Of a DNA stretch of 64,000 nt, positions 49,201 to 63,596 are shown in pieces (within the stretch, counting starts at the first letter, position 1; each line of letters begins with the position of its first letter). The position numbers were made by a program, and so were the translations under genes. The stretch comes from Cruorifilaria tuberocauda (Eukaryota > Nematoda > Chromadorea > Rhabditida > Onchocercidae), in the NCBI GenBank assembly GCA_013365365.1, contig JABVXU010000021.1, positions 248,001-312,000 on the forward strand. Direction: 5' to 3'. The notes beneath the pieces are model-generated. The model made no database searches and had not been told where the DNA came from. It worked only from the letters and a program-made list of their open reading frames with translations.

Positions 49201-52200
49201 GCCGGCAAGCTATTATGTACGCGATCAGCAATAGTTGAAGGAGGTGGAAGTGATATAACGTTTCGTGAACCAATAAGTGCCACTTCATTACCAAGTGGTA
49301 CCGCTGCCGTTGCAAAACTGAAGCGTCATCATTACGAATTTTAATCGCCAAAAATGATTTATGGATAAGTCATATGAACTAGAAACATTATAACATCCCA
49401 AAGAAAAGCTACATACCTTTCAGGGGTTGGTCTGTTCTGTCCGAATTGCTGTGCTTTAGCTAATTGTTCCATAGTGAGAGGCATTGACTCGGAAACTGCT
49501 TGCCGCGAATGTGTTGGATTATTGATTGTTAATAGTTTTAAAAATCGCTGAGCAAATATTAAAGCCTGCGAAAAAAAATACCAGTAACAAATAAAAAAAA
49601 ACAACTCTTACGTGTAAAAATCCATGTTTCTCAAACTAACACCCCTATTAATGATCCTAAATTACAGGACGAATCTCGCTAATGGACTTAATTATACCAT
49701 AATTCATCTTTGCTCCTAAACGATATCATTCTAATTTTACAGAGAAATGTTATATCTGCCGAGAAAATCTTCATGAAACTTAACTTGAATTTGAATTGAA
49801 ATGCTACAATCAGTGATATTAATGTAAAAATTGAGAATAGTAACAACTAAAGATAATTCCAAAACTAATGCCGGATAAAGAAAAAAAGACTTCAAAATTG
49901 CTGCCGCTATCGATCAATATCGCTAAATTTTGATCATAAACATTCATTTGGATGAGCATATGTTTCGCAAGCAAATCCATAGCATCAACATTGAATCGAT
50001 AATCTAATCTGCAATCCACAATAACTCGAGTCACACGACGAGCTAAGTCACCCAACGGAATCTGTGTTAATAGAATACGACAAAGTTGAAGAAATACGTC
50101 CTTCAATCTGCGATTCCAGTCCGCTTCTGGAGTTGCTGAAATTATAAATTTGATTCTCCTATGGCTACATCGAAATCAAAATCATGAATGACAGAGCACA
50201 AAATAAACTTCAAAGACTGATATAATGAAGTATAGCGCATCAACTAGATTTTTAAAATGCAGATAATAAAATTTTAATGTGACTCTTGGAATACGATAGC
50301 AATGACTTAAGCAAACAAATAATTCAACTCGGTCATCACTGCTCTGACTGCTGCTGCATTCCGAGTCCTGTTCAAAGTTTTTTTTATGAATTATTATGAA
50401 AAAACAACGAAAAGAACTGCCAAACATACATAACTGATGTTGCTGAAATTCTGCATTTCTGTATGAACATAAAAGTTGCTCAACAATGCGCTGTATACAG
50501 TTATGCATTTGGATTGGTTCACGTGGATTAGATGCCAACTGAGATATTGCGTCACGAATGTTAGCAATTGCAGCACTTGCTCGATAATTTGGTACACCAC
50601 AAGCGGATAATATTGAATCAATATCGTGCACAAGCACTTGTAAAGCCGTTACGAATTGCTCCACTTCTTTATCCATCCCAGGCTATAAAAATTACCATAA
50701 TGTTCTCACACAAGAGAAGAAACCACTACTATTTGATGAAATTTAAATTTAGGATTTACACAATTTTTTAGATAAAAGATCTAAGATGAAATATTAAACA
50801 TCATGCCTGTTGAATCACTGGCTGCATGGCAGTTGGAGTGGAAGATTTCATAACACTGAAATCGACTATCATATCTTCGGCTGTTGTTGGTTTGAAACCA
50901 CAAATCCGGCTGAAAATCAAGTCAATTATTTTTGCTTTTCCAGGCATAATCATATGATTTAAATACCTGGAAAATTCATCGTAAACAACCATCTGTTGAT
51001 TTGTAACCGATCCAACACGAAGTCGTATTTTATCTGGCATTTGCTGAGCGCGAGCAAGAGCAACAGGATCACCATACTGTCGACCTTCAAGACGATATTG
51101 CTTTCTAGTGGTAAATTCAGATTCAAGACGTTTGTCCATTTCAGGTGTCGCTTTTTCACATGCCGTCTTGACTATAAAATTTGTTGCCAATTCCACGTTA
51201 TCTTCCGCAATTGTTGTTGCGGCTTCATCGATTAGTTTCTGCTGTAAAAATCATATTGGAGAATCCAAAAAATTTCGACACATTTTATTCCTATCAAAAC
51301 CACACCTGTTCAGGTGTAATACTGCATCGCAGAGAATTTGTGAATGCTGTTTTAAGGAATCCTAAGATAGTTGAAGATAACGGCTCTCTACAAGTTATGG
51401 ATGCCATTCCCGCCGTCATTGCTCGAATCATATGCTGTGAGGCACGACGCATCTTCTGTTCGTCAGGCTCTAATGCAAAATCCTGAATTTGATGCCCATG
51501 AAAATTCATAATAATAGCAAAGAAATGATTTCAAAAATATATGGAAAGAACCAAAACTGAACAGGAGAAAACAACATCATAAAAATCCAGAACCACCTTT
51601 TTGCAGATATGCTCTGTAACATGCATAGCAATCCGGATAGCCCGTTCAGTAACTGGTCCAATCAATTCTTTAATCGCGTGACTAATTGCTGGCCGAACAA
51701 CGTGTTTCAACTGTGGATTTAACTAAAACTTTGATATGAAAAAATAAATTTAATAATATCTTTTGAAGTTACAAAATAAATAAGAAATGATATACAATGA
51801 AATTATCAAGATTAAGAATATAAGTTTTACGTTTCATATTAAGAAATTAAGTTGACGACTAAAGTTAACCTGAAACAAAGGCAATGAAGCTGATAGCTTC
51901 AAATGAGGTGCAAGGCCATCGAAGGAAACAATGTTTATATCATGATAATGAAAATGAGCTGGTATTTGCACCTGTGTACCAGTTGGAGACTGATTTCCTG
52001 AATGAAAAATAGTATGATATGTAAAAAATATGTGCCATGCAAACAGATAAACTCAAATGCCGGTAGAATGTATATTTTAGTCTGAGAAAGAAAGTTCAGA
52101 ACCTGGCGAAACTGAACTGAGAGAGGAAAAGTATCAAACATTAAGATATCTTCTAATTATTGAGCAGTATTGTTTTGGGAAGCAAAGTTATAATCTCAGG

Positions 52201-55200
52201 TTTTAATCCTTTGAGGTTAGAAGAAGGAATAAACTGTCCATTACTGCAAACAGTTTTCTGATCCTCTCTAGCCCAATGAATTGTTATCTTTTTTCTTTAG
52301 CGAAATTTTAGGGAGATGAATAAATCCAAATTTAGGAAATCTTAAAAGAATTGATGAATACTAAAAACAGTTCTATTGCGATTAAAGTTGAACAAATCTA
52401 GAGTTTATGCTGCAAGAAGTTTTACTCGGCATAGTGATGTTTGATAAATTGCCAATCAAATGATCAACATCAGCAGTTGCTGTTTGTGGTATACCTGCCA
52501 CAACAATGTCTGTAGAAGCTTCACAATTAGCACGTACTGTCGGGGCAGGTGAGGCCGCCATCTGAAAGCGCGGTCTATTACACTACCAATAACATTATGC
52601 TTATCCACTAAATCATAACTTCAATTCAATAAATTAATGAAAACTTGTTAATTTCAAATTTCAATCTGCTTCAGCAAAAATAATTTCTCAAAAGACAACA
52701 GAGACCTGTAGCTCGGGTGGTTTTAACATCTTTAAATCGCCTAATTGCTGCGGAAGCCTTATCAAACGTTCAGTATCTTTCAATACATCTTCTATTGTAA
52801 GCTTGTTTAGATCGACACCCAATTCTTTACAGAGTACTTCTATTTCGAATTTCAAATTTAATTTCAAGTCTGGTTGGTTATGAAGCTCTGCCAAAATTTT
52901 GAAAATCGCTTTTATCCAGGCACAATTTGGACCAAAGATCTGTAAACGGCAAATTACCATAGGAAAAGTAGATAACTTCAAAATTTTCTTGATTGAATAT
53001 GAATAAGTAGTTTACCTGACTTTTGCTACAAGAAACAAGAATTTTTGCGATGAAGGGCACGACGAACAGAAGTTCTTGCTGTCCTTTATAATAAGCCTCC
53101 ATGAGAAGGGATTTCATATCCAAATCCTTAATTGAAACCGATAATACTCGATATAGAAATGCATTTTCAAAAAAAAATTTTAATGAACTGAAAATACCGA
53201 TGTAACAATAGGATGGTCACGAGCGATTGTAATCGCACCCAGCCATAAGCCGAGATTTTTTAGTAGTTGCCTATCGCCAAAGTTTGTTGCTGCTTGTCGC
53301 TTATCGCTTCGCAAGAGAATCTCAAAAAAAAAATGAAAAACGATTCAAATTGCATGCAGTGTGAGACATGACTTAAATAAATTCCACTTTTTCATTGATA
53401 AAAAAGTTCTTGTATTATCATACAGTCCATATATTCCTGACAAAAGTAGAGCTCTACTTTGTACTAACATTTCTAGATTTTGGACGTGTAGCAAACTATC
53501 GATCAAACAGCTGTTATTATATAACATGCGCCCTTGGCATAAATGCATTATAATATAGGCTTTAGGGATGCGTGATCCCTAATACTTAATTTACATGAAA
53601 TCACGTAATCGATGCCATGCATAAAAAAAAGCCGTAATTGAAATCTTCAACTCGTCCGTTAGAAAGAAAAAAAAATCGCTTAGTATGATTTTCAACTGTG
53701 TTCATCGAAAGCAATACCTTTATGTTCCGAAAAGTTTCTAGCTTCACGAATTCTTCTAACTTTCTATTTTCTATTGCCAAAAGAAAAAGATTGTAAAGCG
53801 GTTGAAAATTCTGTTCAATGCTAACACGTTTCATCACCAGATATTGTGCTAACCATCGAATGAAGTCATCATCCAATTCATCGATCATAATTTTTATTTC
53901 TTCAACCTCAAAAGATGAGAAAATTTATAGCAATTTCAAATTCGATTTTGGAATAACTCGTTTAACAACCCATTATGAGCATATCAAAACATTAAAACTT
54001 ACCTTTTTCGGGAGATTAATTTGACTTAAATTGTTGAACAAAAATGCAACTTTTTCCATTACAGCTTCTGATGGTTGCTTTATCTGACTACCTTCTTTTT
54101 CAGTTGCATTAACTAAAGTATCAACACTAGTGACAGAGAGCACCGATGAGCCCTGTAAAAATAAAAATAAAGTGTTAAATATCGCGAAAAAAAATTAGAA
54201 AACTTAAGAATTTGGTTCATACTTCGAAGTAGCAAGAACTAAAAAGCCATACAGAACGTGCTGCTAAGGCTCGACTTATATCACTCGTTGTTCGCTGTTG
54301 AGGCTGCCAATTCGGTGTTTCGCGACCAGGAACATGAGGCTGTTGTCCCTGTACACCACTGGTTACGTAATCCTAAAAAACCATACATGACAACAATTCA
54401 ATAAAATATGTAATATTTACTTATGCAGAATGTGTTGATGACACATTAGAAGTATTCATACACGAAGGTTCTAAACTTTTCATATACAGAAGAATACAGT
54501 TCTTAATAATGGTAGAGGAATAGGATCTGATTCTAGAAAAAGAGCTTTCAAAAACCAATCAAACGTCTTTCTAAGTACAAAACTTCAGAATCAGAATCAG
54601 ATATCGGAGAAGATATTATATTTCTTTCAAGTTCCTCGAGACACCATTTCTTTTTCATAAGAACGAAAAGTTTTCATCTTTGAAATTGTGAAATTCTCTA
54701 TGATTTTATAGAATCGAAATTATACCTTTAAATTCTGTGGAAAATGCTGGAAATTTCGTTGGTTAGCAATCATGACACATACTTTGGGATATAAACTCAA
54801 TTTTGTTCGGCATGCATTCAGTGCTACAATTCCAAATGTCCAAAGCATACTACCTGGTTCTGCTTGCAATGATTCTATTACCTTCCTTACTGCGGTAGCA
54901 AATTGTAAATTTCTGAAATGAAATCTCATTAAAAAATTTTGAAAATTCTGTCACCTGATGACTCACGATAACGAAATGGATTATTTACCTTAAAAGCGAT
55001 TGTGAATTGCCCTAAAGGCAATTCACGATCGCTTTTAATTATCTGTTAAACTTTAAATCTTATGTCACAAAAACAGAATAAACAATCTTTCAACGACAAA
55101 TATTCTATAAATATCAAATAAAGCTAGTATTGACAAAAAGTAAATTAAAATAAGATAAAACATACGAGATAACACCCTCACGAATAATGCTGCCATAAAC

Positions 55201-58200
55201 TTCTGCTGTTGTTCTTAACTCTCGTTCAGGATACTCGTGAAAGAATCGATATTCTTCGAATAAATTTTTAACCACACACGCCAATATATCCTGTAAATAC
55301 GCCACATTAGCATTCGAACACAAATCCACAAATGCAAGGTAATATAAAAAGCGAAACCTTGTCCCGTTGAACAGTTGATACTTTAAACTGCTTCAAGCGT
55401 TCAACAAAATCAGCAACCGGCATTTGCATATGTTGAGAATATATCTAAAAAATAAAAAAGATAAAAAGATGTTCGACAAGATTAAAATCTTAGAATTCTT
55501 CGTACTTTAGATATCCAACATCCAATTCCTGCATTCGTCCCCAATTTTTCTTAAAAAGTTCCAAGATTTTAAGAAAAAATGAATTATGGAAAGATCTCTC
55601 TGACTCCAACATTTTATTGGAAAACTTGCATTTTACAGTGATAAAAAATTCAAACGCAAAAGTAGTTTGGTATTGGATACTAAATGAATTATTTTAGTAT
55701 CTACATGAAAGAAAAATCACTGCGTTAAGATCTGATTTTTTTTCTTTAATTTCTCATGTTTCAGAAGAAATAAAAGCACATTACTTGCTGAAAGTACATA
55801 TTTGCTTCATTCTGAATTTCTTCACTGAACTGCACAGATGTAAGATCGTCCATAGGTGCAGAAGGCACAGTGGTAATACGGCCCGGCGAACCACTACTGG
55901 ACTGTTGTTGTGTTGGTTGTCCTGCTGTGTTATGCACAAATGAATTGTTTCCATTCAACACATTTCCTGATTAATTAACTATTATTCATGATGTTCGGAT
56001 TTGAAATTAATTGTGCCACTGTTAAACGATGCATCTGGTCAACAATGGAAGCTCATGGTGCTAATATTACGTCAACAATCCAGCTAGGATGTCAGCGATC
56101 CGACTTGCTTTCAAGATTAATACATTTAAGCAAATTAAACGATTTTCTCGAACTCGGTTAAATATAATATTGTGGATATTTCTTACCAAACATCTACATA
56201 AAAAAATTAGATTCCATAACAAATGCCATAACAAAAGCGAAATAAACCTGCTGAACCAGGGGCGCCAGGAGGAACTCGGAAATCAAGAGTTGATGAAGGT
56301 CCACTACTGGATCCCGGTGTTGATCGCACTCCACCAGTCCCTACAATTATAAGTTAGAATTTAAATAACATGTTGAAGAATACTGACAATAAAATGAATA
56401 ATTGAAGTGATAAAATAGCAGATAATTGGAACTTTACATTCACTTACTAAATCTAACAAGAAATACATTTAAATTAAACCTTAAGTGAAACTAAGTGGCA
56501 GAAAAAAAAATGATTCCACTAAGCGAAGAATCATACGAATGCAAAATATTTTCTAAGACATCACGGTCACTTCGCAGCCACATTACTTTAGAGCTAACTA
56601 TTGTGATCTAGACAGCGCTAACCTAAGAAACTGATTAAATTAATATAAAGGAAAAAGTTCGTACAAATCAAACCTGGTATACCCACTGGCATACTCCATC
56701 CAGGTCCTCCAGCTCCAGGTCCTGGTCGCGCTTGTGTTGTTGATATTCCGCTATTCATAAAACCTGTCCTCATCATTTGTCCGGATGGTGACATAGACAG
56801 AGTGTGATTTCCATTAAAATTTGGTTGCAAAATGTTAGCTGCATTCGTCGCCTGGAAATGTAACAGGTATTTCACAAAAATATACTGTTTCAGCAAAAAG
56901 GAAAAAGAATCTCACTTTAAGTAATTCATTTGCCTGGGGAAACGGTCCAGCAGTAGAGCCCGGAACACAGAGATTTGTTCCCGCGCCGCTTCCAAAAATT
57001 TGTACTGATCCCGGCAAGTTTCCTTGTTGCTGCTGTCGATTTTGCATTTGCTGCGCAGCTGCTTAAATGTTATAAAATATTAACCATGTAGCATTGATCT
57101 AAACTCAGTTTTATAAATTTCTAAAAATCATTACCAAGTATATCTCTATTTGATGCACCAAATCCAGTTGTTCCGAAAGGAAAATTACCAAAACTGTTGG
57201 AAGATTGTTGTACTGGTACAGATAGCGCTCCCATACCACTATTAAACACATTCGAAGTTGATGAGTGCGCAGTTCCCGCCACATTTAATTGTGTTCGAGT
57301 TGATATGGTCGACAAACGTCCTTCTCCGTTTTTCAACTGTTTACAAAGTATGAAATTAATTTTCCATAAAGATTCCAGCGATAAGGGTAAACTTGTTGTG
57401 AGTTTATTACTATCGAATAAATTACTAACGGATATTGCCTTACATTTTCGCGATCGACAAGTAATTGATATTGAAACACAGTAGCAACAAAAATTGCCTT
57501 TTCCATGAATCGAAAGTACAGAGATTCAAATTGATAAAAGAATGGGATATTTTTACCAACAAAGATTAAAAAAAAGATTTTTAAATGAAAAAGGATAACA
57601 TTCATTACTTGAACCATTTCTTACAGTGCATTTACGTTTCAAATTAATTTAGAAATGTCAACGAACCCAAGGTATTTGACAGCAAAGTGAGGATAAATCA
57701 TTAACTGATGCACTAGACATACAAGTCGCCCGCGAAAGAGCATTCAGTAGCACTCTAATGGTATCCTGTGGTAAGACACTACTATTTACCATGCTTGCTG
57801 GCAACCGCCGACGTATGTAACATATAATTTGCGAAGCAAATGCATCCTGCAATTGACAAAATTAGTGGAATCTGAAAAAATTTGAATTATGCTCAAGCAC
57901 TATTCCTACTTAAAACTTAAATTAAATTTAAGAATAGTTTTACTCCATATGCTGCTAATTTATCATCAATCCATTTGTCCAATTTCAGGAAATCTCTTCT
58001 TGAAGCCAAACAAGCTAAATCAATTGTAAAAGAAAATTGTGGAACATTGAACAGCTCGGCTAGACCCTGAAATGCAAATATGACAGCATTTTTCACGACT
58101 CGTGTGTTGATAATAATCTAATATGTTATCTAATTGTTCCGATGAGTTTGATCTCGTTTATACTGATATACTCATTTGCGTGAGAGTACGAAATTTTAAG

Positions 58201-61200
58201 CGTTGAAAGTAGGGACGGAGGTAGAATGAGCATCCATAAAGTCTAATACTTTTTTTAAGACTGTCTAACATTAGTAAGTTAAGTGGAAAATAAGAGCTTA
58301 GATCTCAGCAATACTCAACTGCATTAAAAAACACGACAGACTGAATATTAATGAAAAAAATTTTTCATTAAGCTGAAATACTGACATCCGGTTTAAGTTC
58401 ATGAGCTACTTCCAAGATTCGAGATAATTTGGTTTGATCATCTGGATTTTTCATATAATAGCTGCAAAGAGCAGTTAAAATGGTTGGCCGCAATTGCACT
58501 TTCTCTTCGCAATTCCAAACTACATTCAATACTGGAACAGCATTTGGATGGTTTCCAATCAACGTTGGTACCAGCATTTGCATTAGGTGAATGCGCAGAT
58601 TTGACGCAGGCAACTAAAAAATAGTTATAAAACAGATTACCTTATATTTCAACCAATGCTCACGAAAAATTGCAACCACTAAAGATTTAATTTCACAAAA
58701 TAACATACCTGCATTTGCAATAACGCTAGCAATAAAACATCGGGACAAGCATTGGTTGGTTTATGCAAAATATTCATCACACCATTTACCAATTTTCTCA
58801 CTTCACCCAACCGTACTAATGTGTCCACCAAATCCAAACAGCGCCTAAAATTAGATAAATCATAAATATTGTTAAGGAAACTATTCATAAATAAGTTTTT
58901 CAAAATCGCAATACTCACCAGCTGCTTAATTCCCGTGTTTCTTCTGGTTGTACTTTCAATGGAGTCAAATTCACTGCTTTGTGAGGATAGTCCGAAAAGC
59001 AAAATACGTCAGGATTTTGTAATATTTGCTCGATCCATGAGAGCTAGAAAGAATAAACTAATTAGTTACGCAATTATAAAACAACCTCAAACATATGAAA
59101 AAAAGAGTTCGAGAAACACACCAACAATATCAGCGTATTAATTCCAAGCTAAACTGTATTCTATATTCTAGAATTATCTAATGACGTTTAATCTATTTTA
59201 GTATTACTATTAACAAACCATTGATTCCACAAAATGAAAAAATTTATTTCAGTGAAATATACCTGGCCATATTTGTGGAAATTCCATTCACGATACAACA
59301 AGCCTATCGGAAAAGGATTAGAACCAAGACCCTCTAACAAAATTGTAGTTAACAACTGTAGCTGCGCTTTTGTTCGTATAATAAAATTTGTTTGGTCGAG
59401 GTGCATTATTATTTCCGACCAATTTAAGTTTGGTGCCTATAAAATAATTACACTTTCAATTGAGAGAAAGCCAAAAAAAAATTAAACTGAAATTTGGTAT
59501 TTCTCACCAGTTCTCGAATTGCATTGGCAAAATTCTTAGCATTCCAAGCAATTTGTTGCATCGACTGTGATGTTGAGCTCATAGTTGCACTCATAGAATT
59601 TTCAGACAGACCGCTGGTGGTTGTAGATAAACTTTCTACAGATGAACTTGTTCCAATTGCTAAATATTTTTTATATAATGTTTTTCAAAAACTTTTGAAC
59701 TTGAAAGTAGTTTGAAATTTCTTTCCAATAAAGTGCAAACAAAGATTAGAAAATGACCACCTGGAACACTCCCAGAGCGATGATCCCATAAAACACTTGG
59801 CTGCACCGACTGTTGTACATTAGAGCCGGGACATGTATTTATCATCATCACAATAACTCGAGAAAGGTTAACAGCATTTAAACTACTTCCATCCCCGAAA
59901 TTCAATGAGATCAAGTGCTGCCGACATGATTTCACACTTGATGTAAATGTTGTACCAATTTCCTATTAAATGAATTTCTTTTCAGAAGAAAAAAAATCAT
60001 AAAAAAGAAGCCTTCGAACAACAGATAATGCATCACACAATACTTTACTATATTTTTAAATGCAACGTAAGTGGCAGCCATCAATTTTGATCACATACCT
60101 GAATTTGTTGCGCCAATAAATTCGGATTCTGGTAAGCCAAGCTATCCATTATATCATCGAGATCTTTATCTTCCAAATCAACGTAATCGAAGGGTGAAAG
60201 ATGCTCACTTCCAGCTAATGATGATGACACTTTAGAATCTCCTTCGAGTGTGGTTGTCAAAATAGATTGGAGCGGTGAGAGAGTTTTTATTAAAATAACA
60301 CCGCGCAAAGTAAGTTCTGCAATATAATCAATCAACAGGTCGCAAGAAAATGAACTGTTTCAACAAGAAATCACTTGATGTTTTTTGTTTTTATAAGCAT
60401 CAATTTATTCGTAAACATTGCATAAAACAAAGAACCTTTTTCAAAAAATTTCAGAAAACTGATGACAGATTGCCGATCAACCGCAACAAGTTCAGTAACT
60501 TGAGTTGAAAAAAGGGATGTGAAAAGCTGATGAATAAATTCAGTTGATAACGCACAATCAAAGAGTGTTGAATTGTCTGAAGTAAATAAAAAGATTTTCT
60601 GAAACGTTTGCTATCTTACAGATAATAAAATAAAATAACACGAAGATAGTACTGCAGTCTACTCGAAAAATCACCTTTTCCGGTAGCTTCAAATATTGTT
60701 GCAAAAATGACACGAAGATACTGGCCAAGTCCTTTGACAATTTGCGGTACAAGTGAGGACGAGAAAAGAATAAGACCAATGAGCACTTGAATAGAAAGGT
60801 CAACGGATAGCGACGAAACAAAAAGAGTTTCAAGAAAACGTCCGAGTAGACTATACTCTATTTCCGCTAATCTTTCTTCCAACACCTCGACAAAGCGATA
60901 AAAATATCGTATAGAAGTTGCTGTTGGATCTTTGACACAGTTTTTCAGCTGCTGAAATATAACATACACTATTATTGCTCAGGTCATTATATATAGAAGT
61001 ACCCTGGTATACACACGAATATTTATAAAAGATCAGAAAAAGCGAAACATGCAAAAAAAAAACTCCCATGCTGCGTAATGTCACAAATCAACATATGCGG
61101 GTCATTAGTCATCATGAGATCCGGTCTTGATACGCAATGCGAAAATGATATGCAGCATCGAAATAATGCTAAATAAATCCTCGCAGATCAAGGAGACATA

Positions 61201-62364
61201 AAAATAATAAAGTGCCAAAATCACCGAGTTAAAAAGCAAACTATAAAAAATAGATTGAAACCCGAAACCTTTACAAATCTCATAACAGACTATAGAATGA
61301 AAATTCACATATCGCAGAAAGCAACCAAAAACAGATTCATCCACCAATATTGAAATAGGAATAAAAGATCATGCGGATAGTTCGACGTAAAATGCAAAAT
61401 CCATACAATGATAACACCTCTCATAATCAGCAGAAGCGAGAATTAGCTTAGAACCGAAAATATCATTACTAAGAAGAAAATTTAGGATTATCAGAAAGAT
61501 CATGCATACATTTGCAACAAACTAGTCGGCTCACGGTTTCACAGCACAACACCAACCTGTCGAATTACGTACGCGCAGAAGTCGCCTTTCAGTTGGAGGT
61601 TGTATTTTCGAGCTGATAAAAACCCTGATGATTGCTGATTGGCAAATGTTTGTTGTTTTTGAAATGTATCTGTGTTAACAGATCGAGCTGCTGTGGTAGC
61701 TGAATTTGAAGCAGGTATACAATCAGATAGAAATGTATTCGACGTTATAATATTGTCAAGTAACACGCGAAAAACGTATTGATCAACAATGCCAATCTCA
61801 ATAGAATAAGGTACCACGAATAAGCGATTTAAGAATTCCTAAAAATTATTTGAAATGATCAATCTGTGCGCGATATATATGTATATCATTAAACCATATA
61901 TTGAAGCAATAGAACACTATTTTATTTAAACCAAAAATGAGTGAAATAAGACTAGTTTCAAAACAAAATTCATTCCACTTATAAATGATTATAAATGAAC
62001 CGCCTCTTTATATCATATTTATACCGTCTCTTATTGACAAATACAATAATTAGATTAGCTGCTAATTTTGTGCTCGTAACAACTATCCAAAACCCACATT
62101 TTTAGCTTTCGACCAATTACTTTGGCATTGCAGTAAAGCCACATAACTGAACAAAAAATTCATGCAATCTGTATATGCAAGACGAAAAATTCGGCATAAT
62201 ATTCCCTTATAAAATATTACAATTTATTAATATAAAAAAAATAAAAACAAGACCTTGTCAAATAAAGAGTTCGGACTATTTGAATCAAACTTTTTTGCCG
62301 CAATCGCTAGTAAACGATCAATTGAGGCGAGCGCTATGGAAGTTGGCGTCACACTCATAGACAT
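46232..62364 (-). CDS. CNOT1: CCR4-NOT complex scaffold subunit 1 (NOT1)
   Basis: Scaffold of the CCR4-NOT deadenylase. About 47 minus-strand exons join in frame into roughly 2,590 residues (human 2,376). Exons: 62364-62254, 61838-61557, 60951-60675, 60576-60436, 60316-60099, 59962-59761, 59659-59508, 59436-59263, 59043-58919, 58844-58709, 58613-58386, 58066-57944, 57846-57667, 57336-57135, 57058-56916, 56851-56674, 56340-56248, 55966-55785, 55444-55358, 55290-55166, 54912-54726, 54372-54253, 54152-54003, 53906-53718, 53320-53198, 53126-53016, 52939-52706, 52561-52495, 51997-51870, 51722-51597, 51482-51306, 51241-50967, 50909-50807, 50682-50435, about 50353-50307, 50135-49891, 49565-49417, 49317-49011, 48772-48594, 48515-48413, 48134-48013, 47931-47709, 47436-47263, 47183-47034, 46949-46769, 46653-46521, 46400-46232. 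Order: divergent N-terminal HEAT part; Gly/Ser/Gln linker (783-1049); MIF4G/CAF1-binding region with KRVSIEQNF (about 1240-1490); CNOT9-binding helices (about 1515-1750); C-terminal NOT module with [14 protein letters not shown] and [11 protein letters not shown]. Start follows a TTTTCAG acceptor by 14 bases. Confidence 0.95.
54990..55038. repeat. Near-perfect 22-bp inverted repeat in a CNOT1 intron
   Basis: Arms at 54990-55011 and 55017-55038 match as reverse complements at 21 of 22 positions, with a 5-base loop. It lies between the exons at 54912 and 55166. Confidence 0.95.
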
Positions 62365-62378
62365 CAGTAGCCGGAATA

Positions 62379-63596
62379 CTGAAAATATATTTACTTCCTT
62401 TTAGAATTTAAGACCTGCAAAAAAATGAAATATCAATGTAATTATTTTACTCTTACCGTCTGTATATGTTAAGAATTACAATCGCCATCAACCGATAGCG
62501 AAATCATTGATATCTAACTTTCTAATGCAATCGATATGTTTAACTAGTTTATATGTAAACTTGTCATATCATTTTGATCATTTGATGATCAATTACTTAG
62601 AAAAATCGTTCCAAAATTTCTTCTAATGCAATCATTCACTAAAAGAGGAAAAAACAATAAAAACAGATAAACGCACCATGGACAGAGGCCGACCACCGAC
62701 ATGCAGAAGAGCACTCCGAATCTGATGATTAGTATTTTCTTAGTTCAAGCGTAATAAACAGGAACTAAAATTCTGAAAAGAAATTTGCATTACATTTCCG
62801 AGAATAACACTAAGATTAATAGAATAAAGCTACAAAACAATGATCGTAGATAATAAAAGACAAACGGCAGAGATCAGTGTATTATCTACGGTCACAACCG
62901 ATAACTTCATCAAACAAACATGATCCAGCTTTTATTTAAGAAAATTAGATGTTTCAAGTAACGACAATTTGAAATTAATACCGATACATAGAGACTATGA
63001 GGCATCCCGTAAACTATGGATAAGCTGGGATTCAAAAATGTCAAGCGAAACAATGGTAAATGACGAACAACAGAATATGTTCAAGAGGTCACAAAAATTA
63101 TACACACACTCAAAGAGGCTCTTAAAAGCTGTTTTATTTCAATGGTGTATGCCTAACTCTCACAATGCTACCGAGACGCAAGCAGATGGTAAGTTAATTT
63201 GAGCTAATATCACAACTTTATGATTATTTGAAGTCTTATAAATGTTTTGTACATCGGGAAATATAACTGGAGAATTAACAATATTCTAATACTTCATTGG
63301 ATACTGAACTAAACACAATACCAACAACAGTACAAAGCACAAACTACATAAAACTCATAAAAAAATAATGGAATTCAAATGATAACACCGGTGGAAACAA
63401 AATAAAAAAAGCTCGCATATCACATACTTTTTATGCTTGCAAGATTTATACTATTTCATTCACTCCTAATATCTTTATCTTACCCTCTTTCGTGAGATGT
63501 ATGCAAACAGCTTTGAACTGTACAATTTAAAAACTACATCAAAATTGTGGATGCTTTAGCTTCTTCCTCGGGGATACCACCAATTACAGAACAATA
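62379..63596. other. Intergenic between PSMD11 and CNOT1
   Basis: Lies between two minus-strand genes: PSMD11 3' end and CNOT1 promoter/outron. A less AT-rich patch at about 62670-62725 could be an upstream exon or promoter element of CNOT1. The plus-strand open frame at 62969-63202 shows no family features. Confidence 0.45.

Noticed and set aside
62677..62703. Possible upstream coding exon of CNOT1 starting MSVVGLCPW
   Set aside because: Its good donor (GTGCGT) does not phase with exon 1; only a weak donor would. At most a 5' UTR exon.
62969..63202. 77-residue plus-strand open frame
   Set aside because: No acceptor or family support; between two minus-strand genes.
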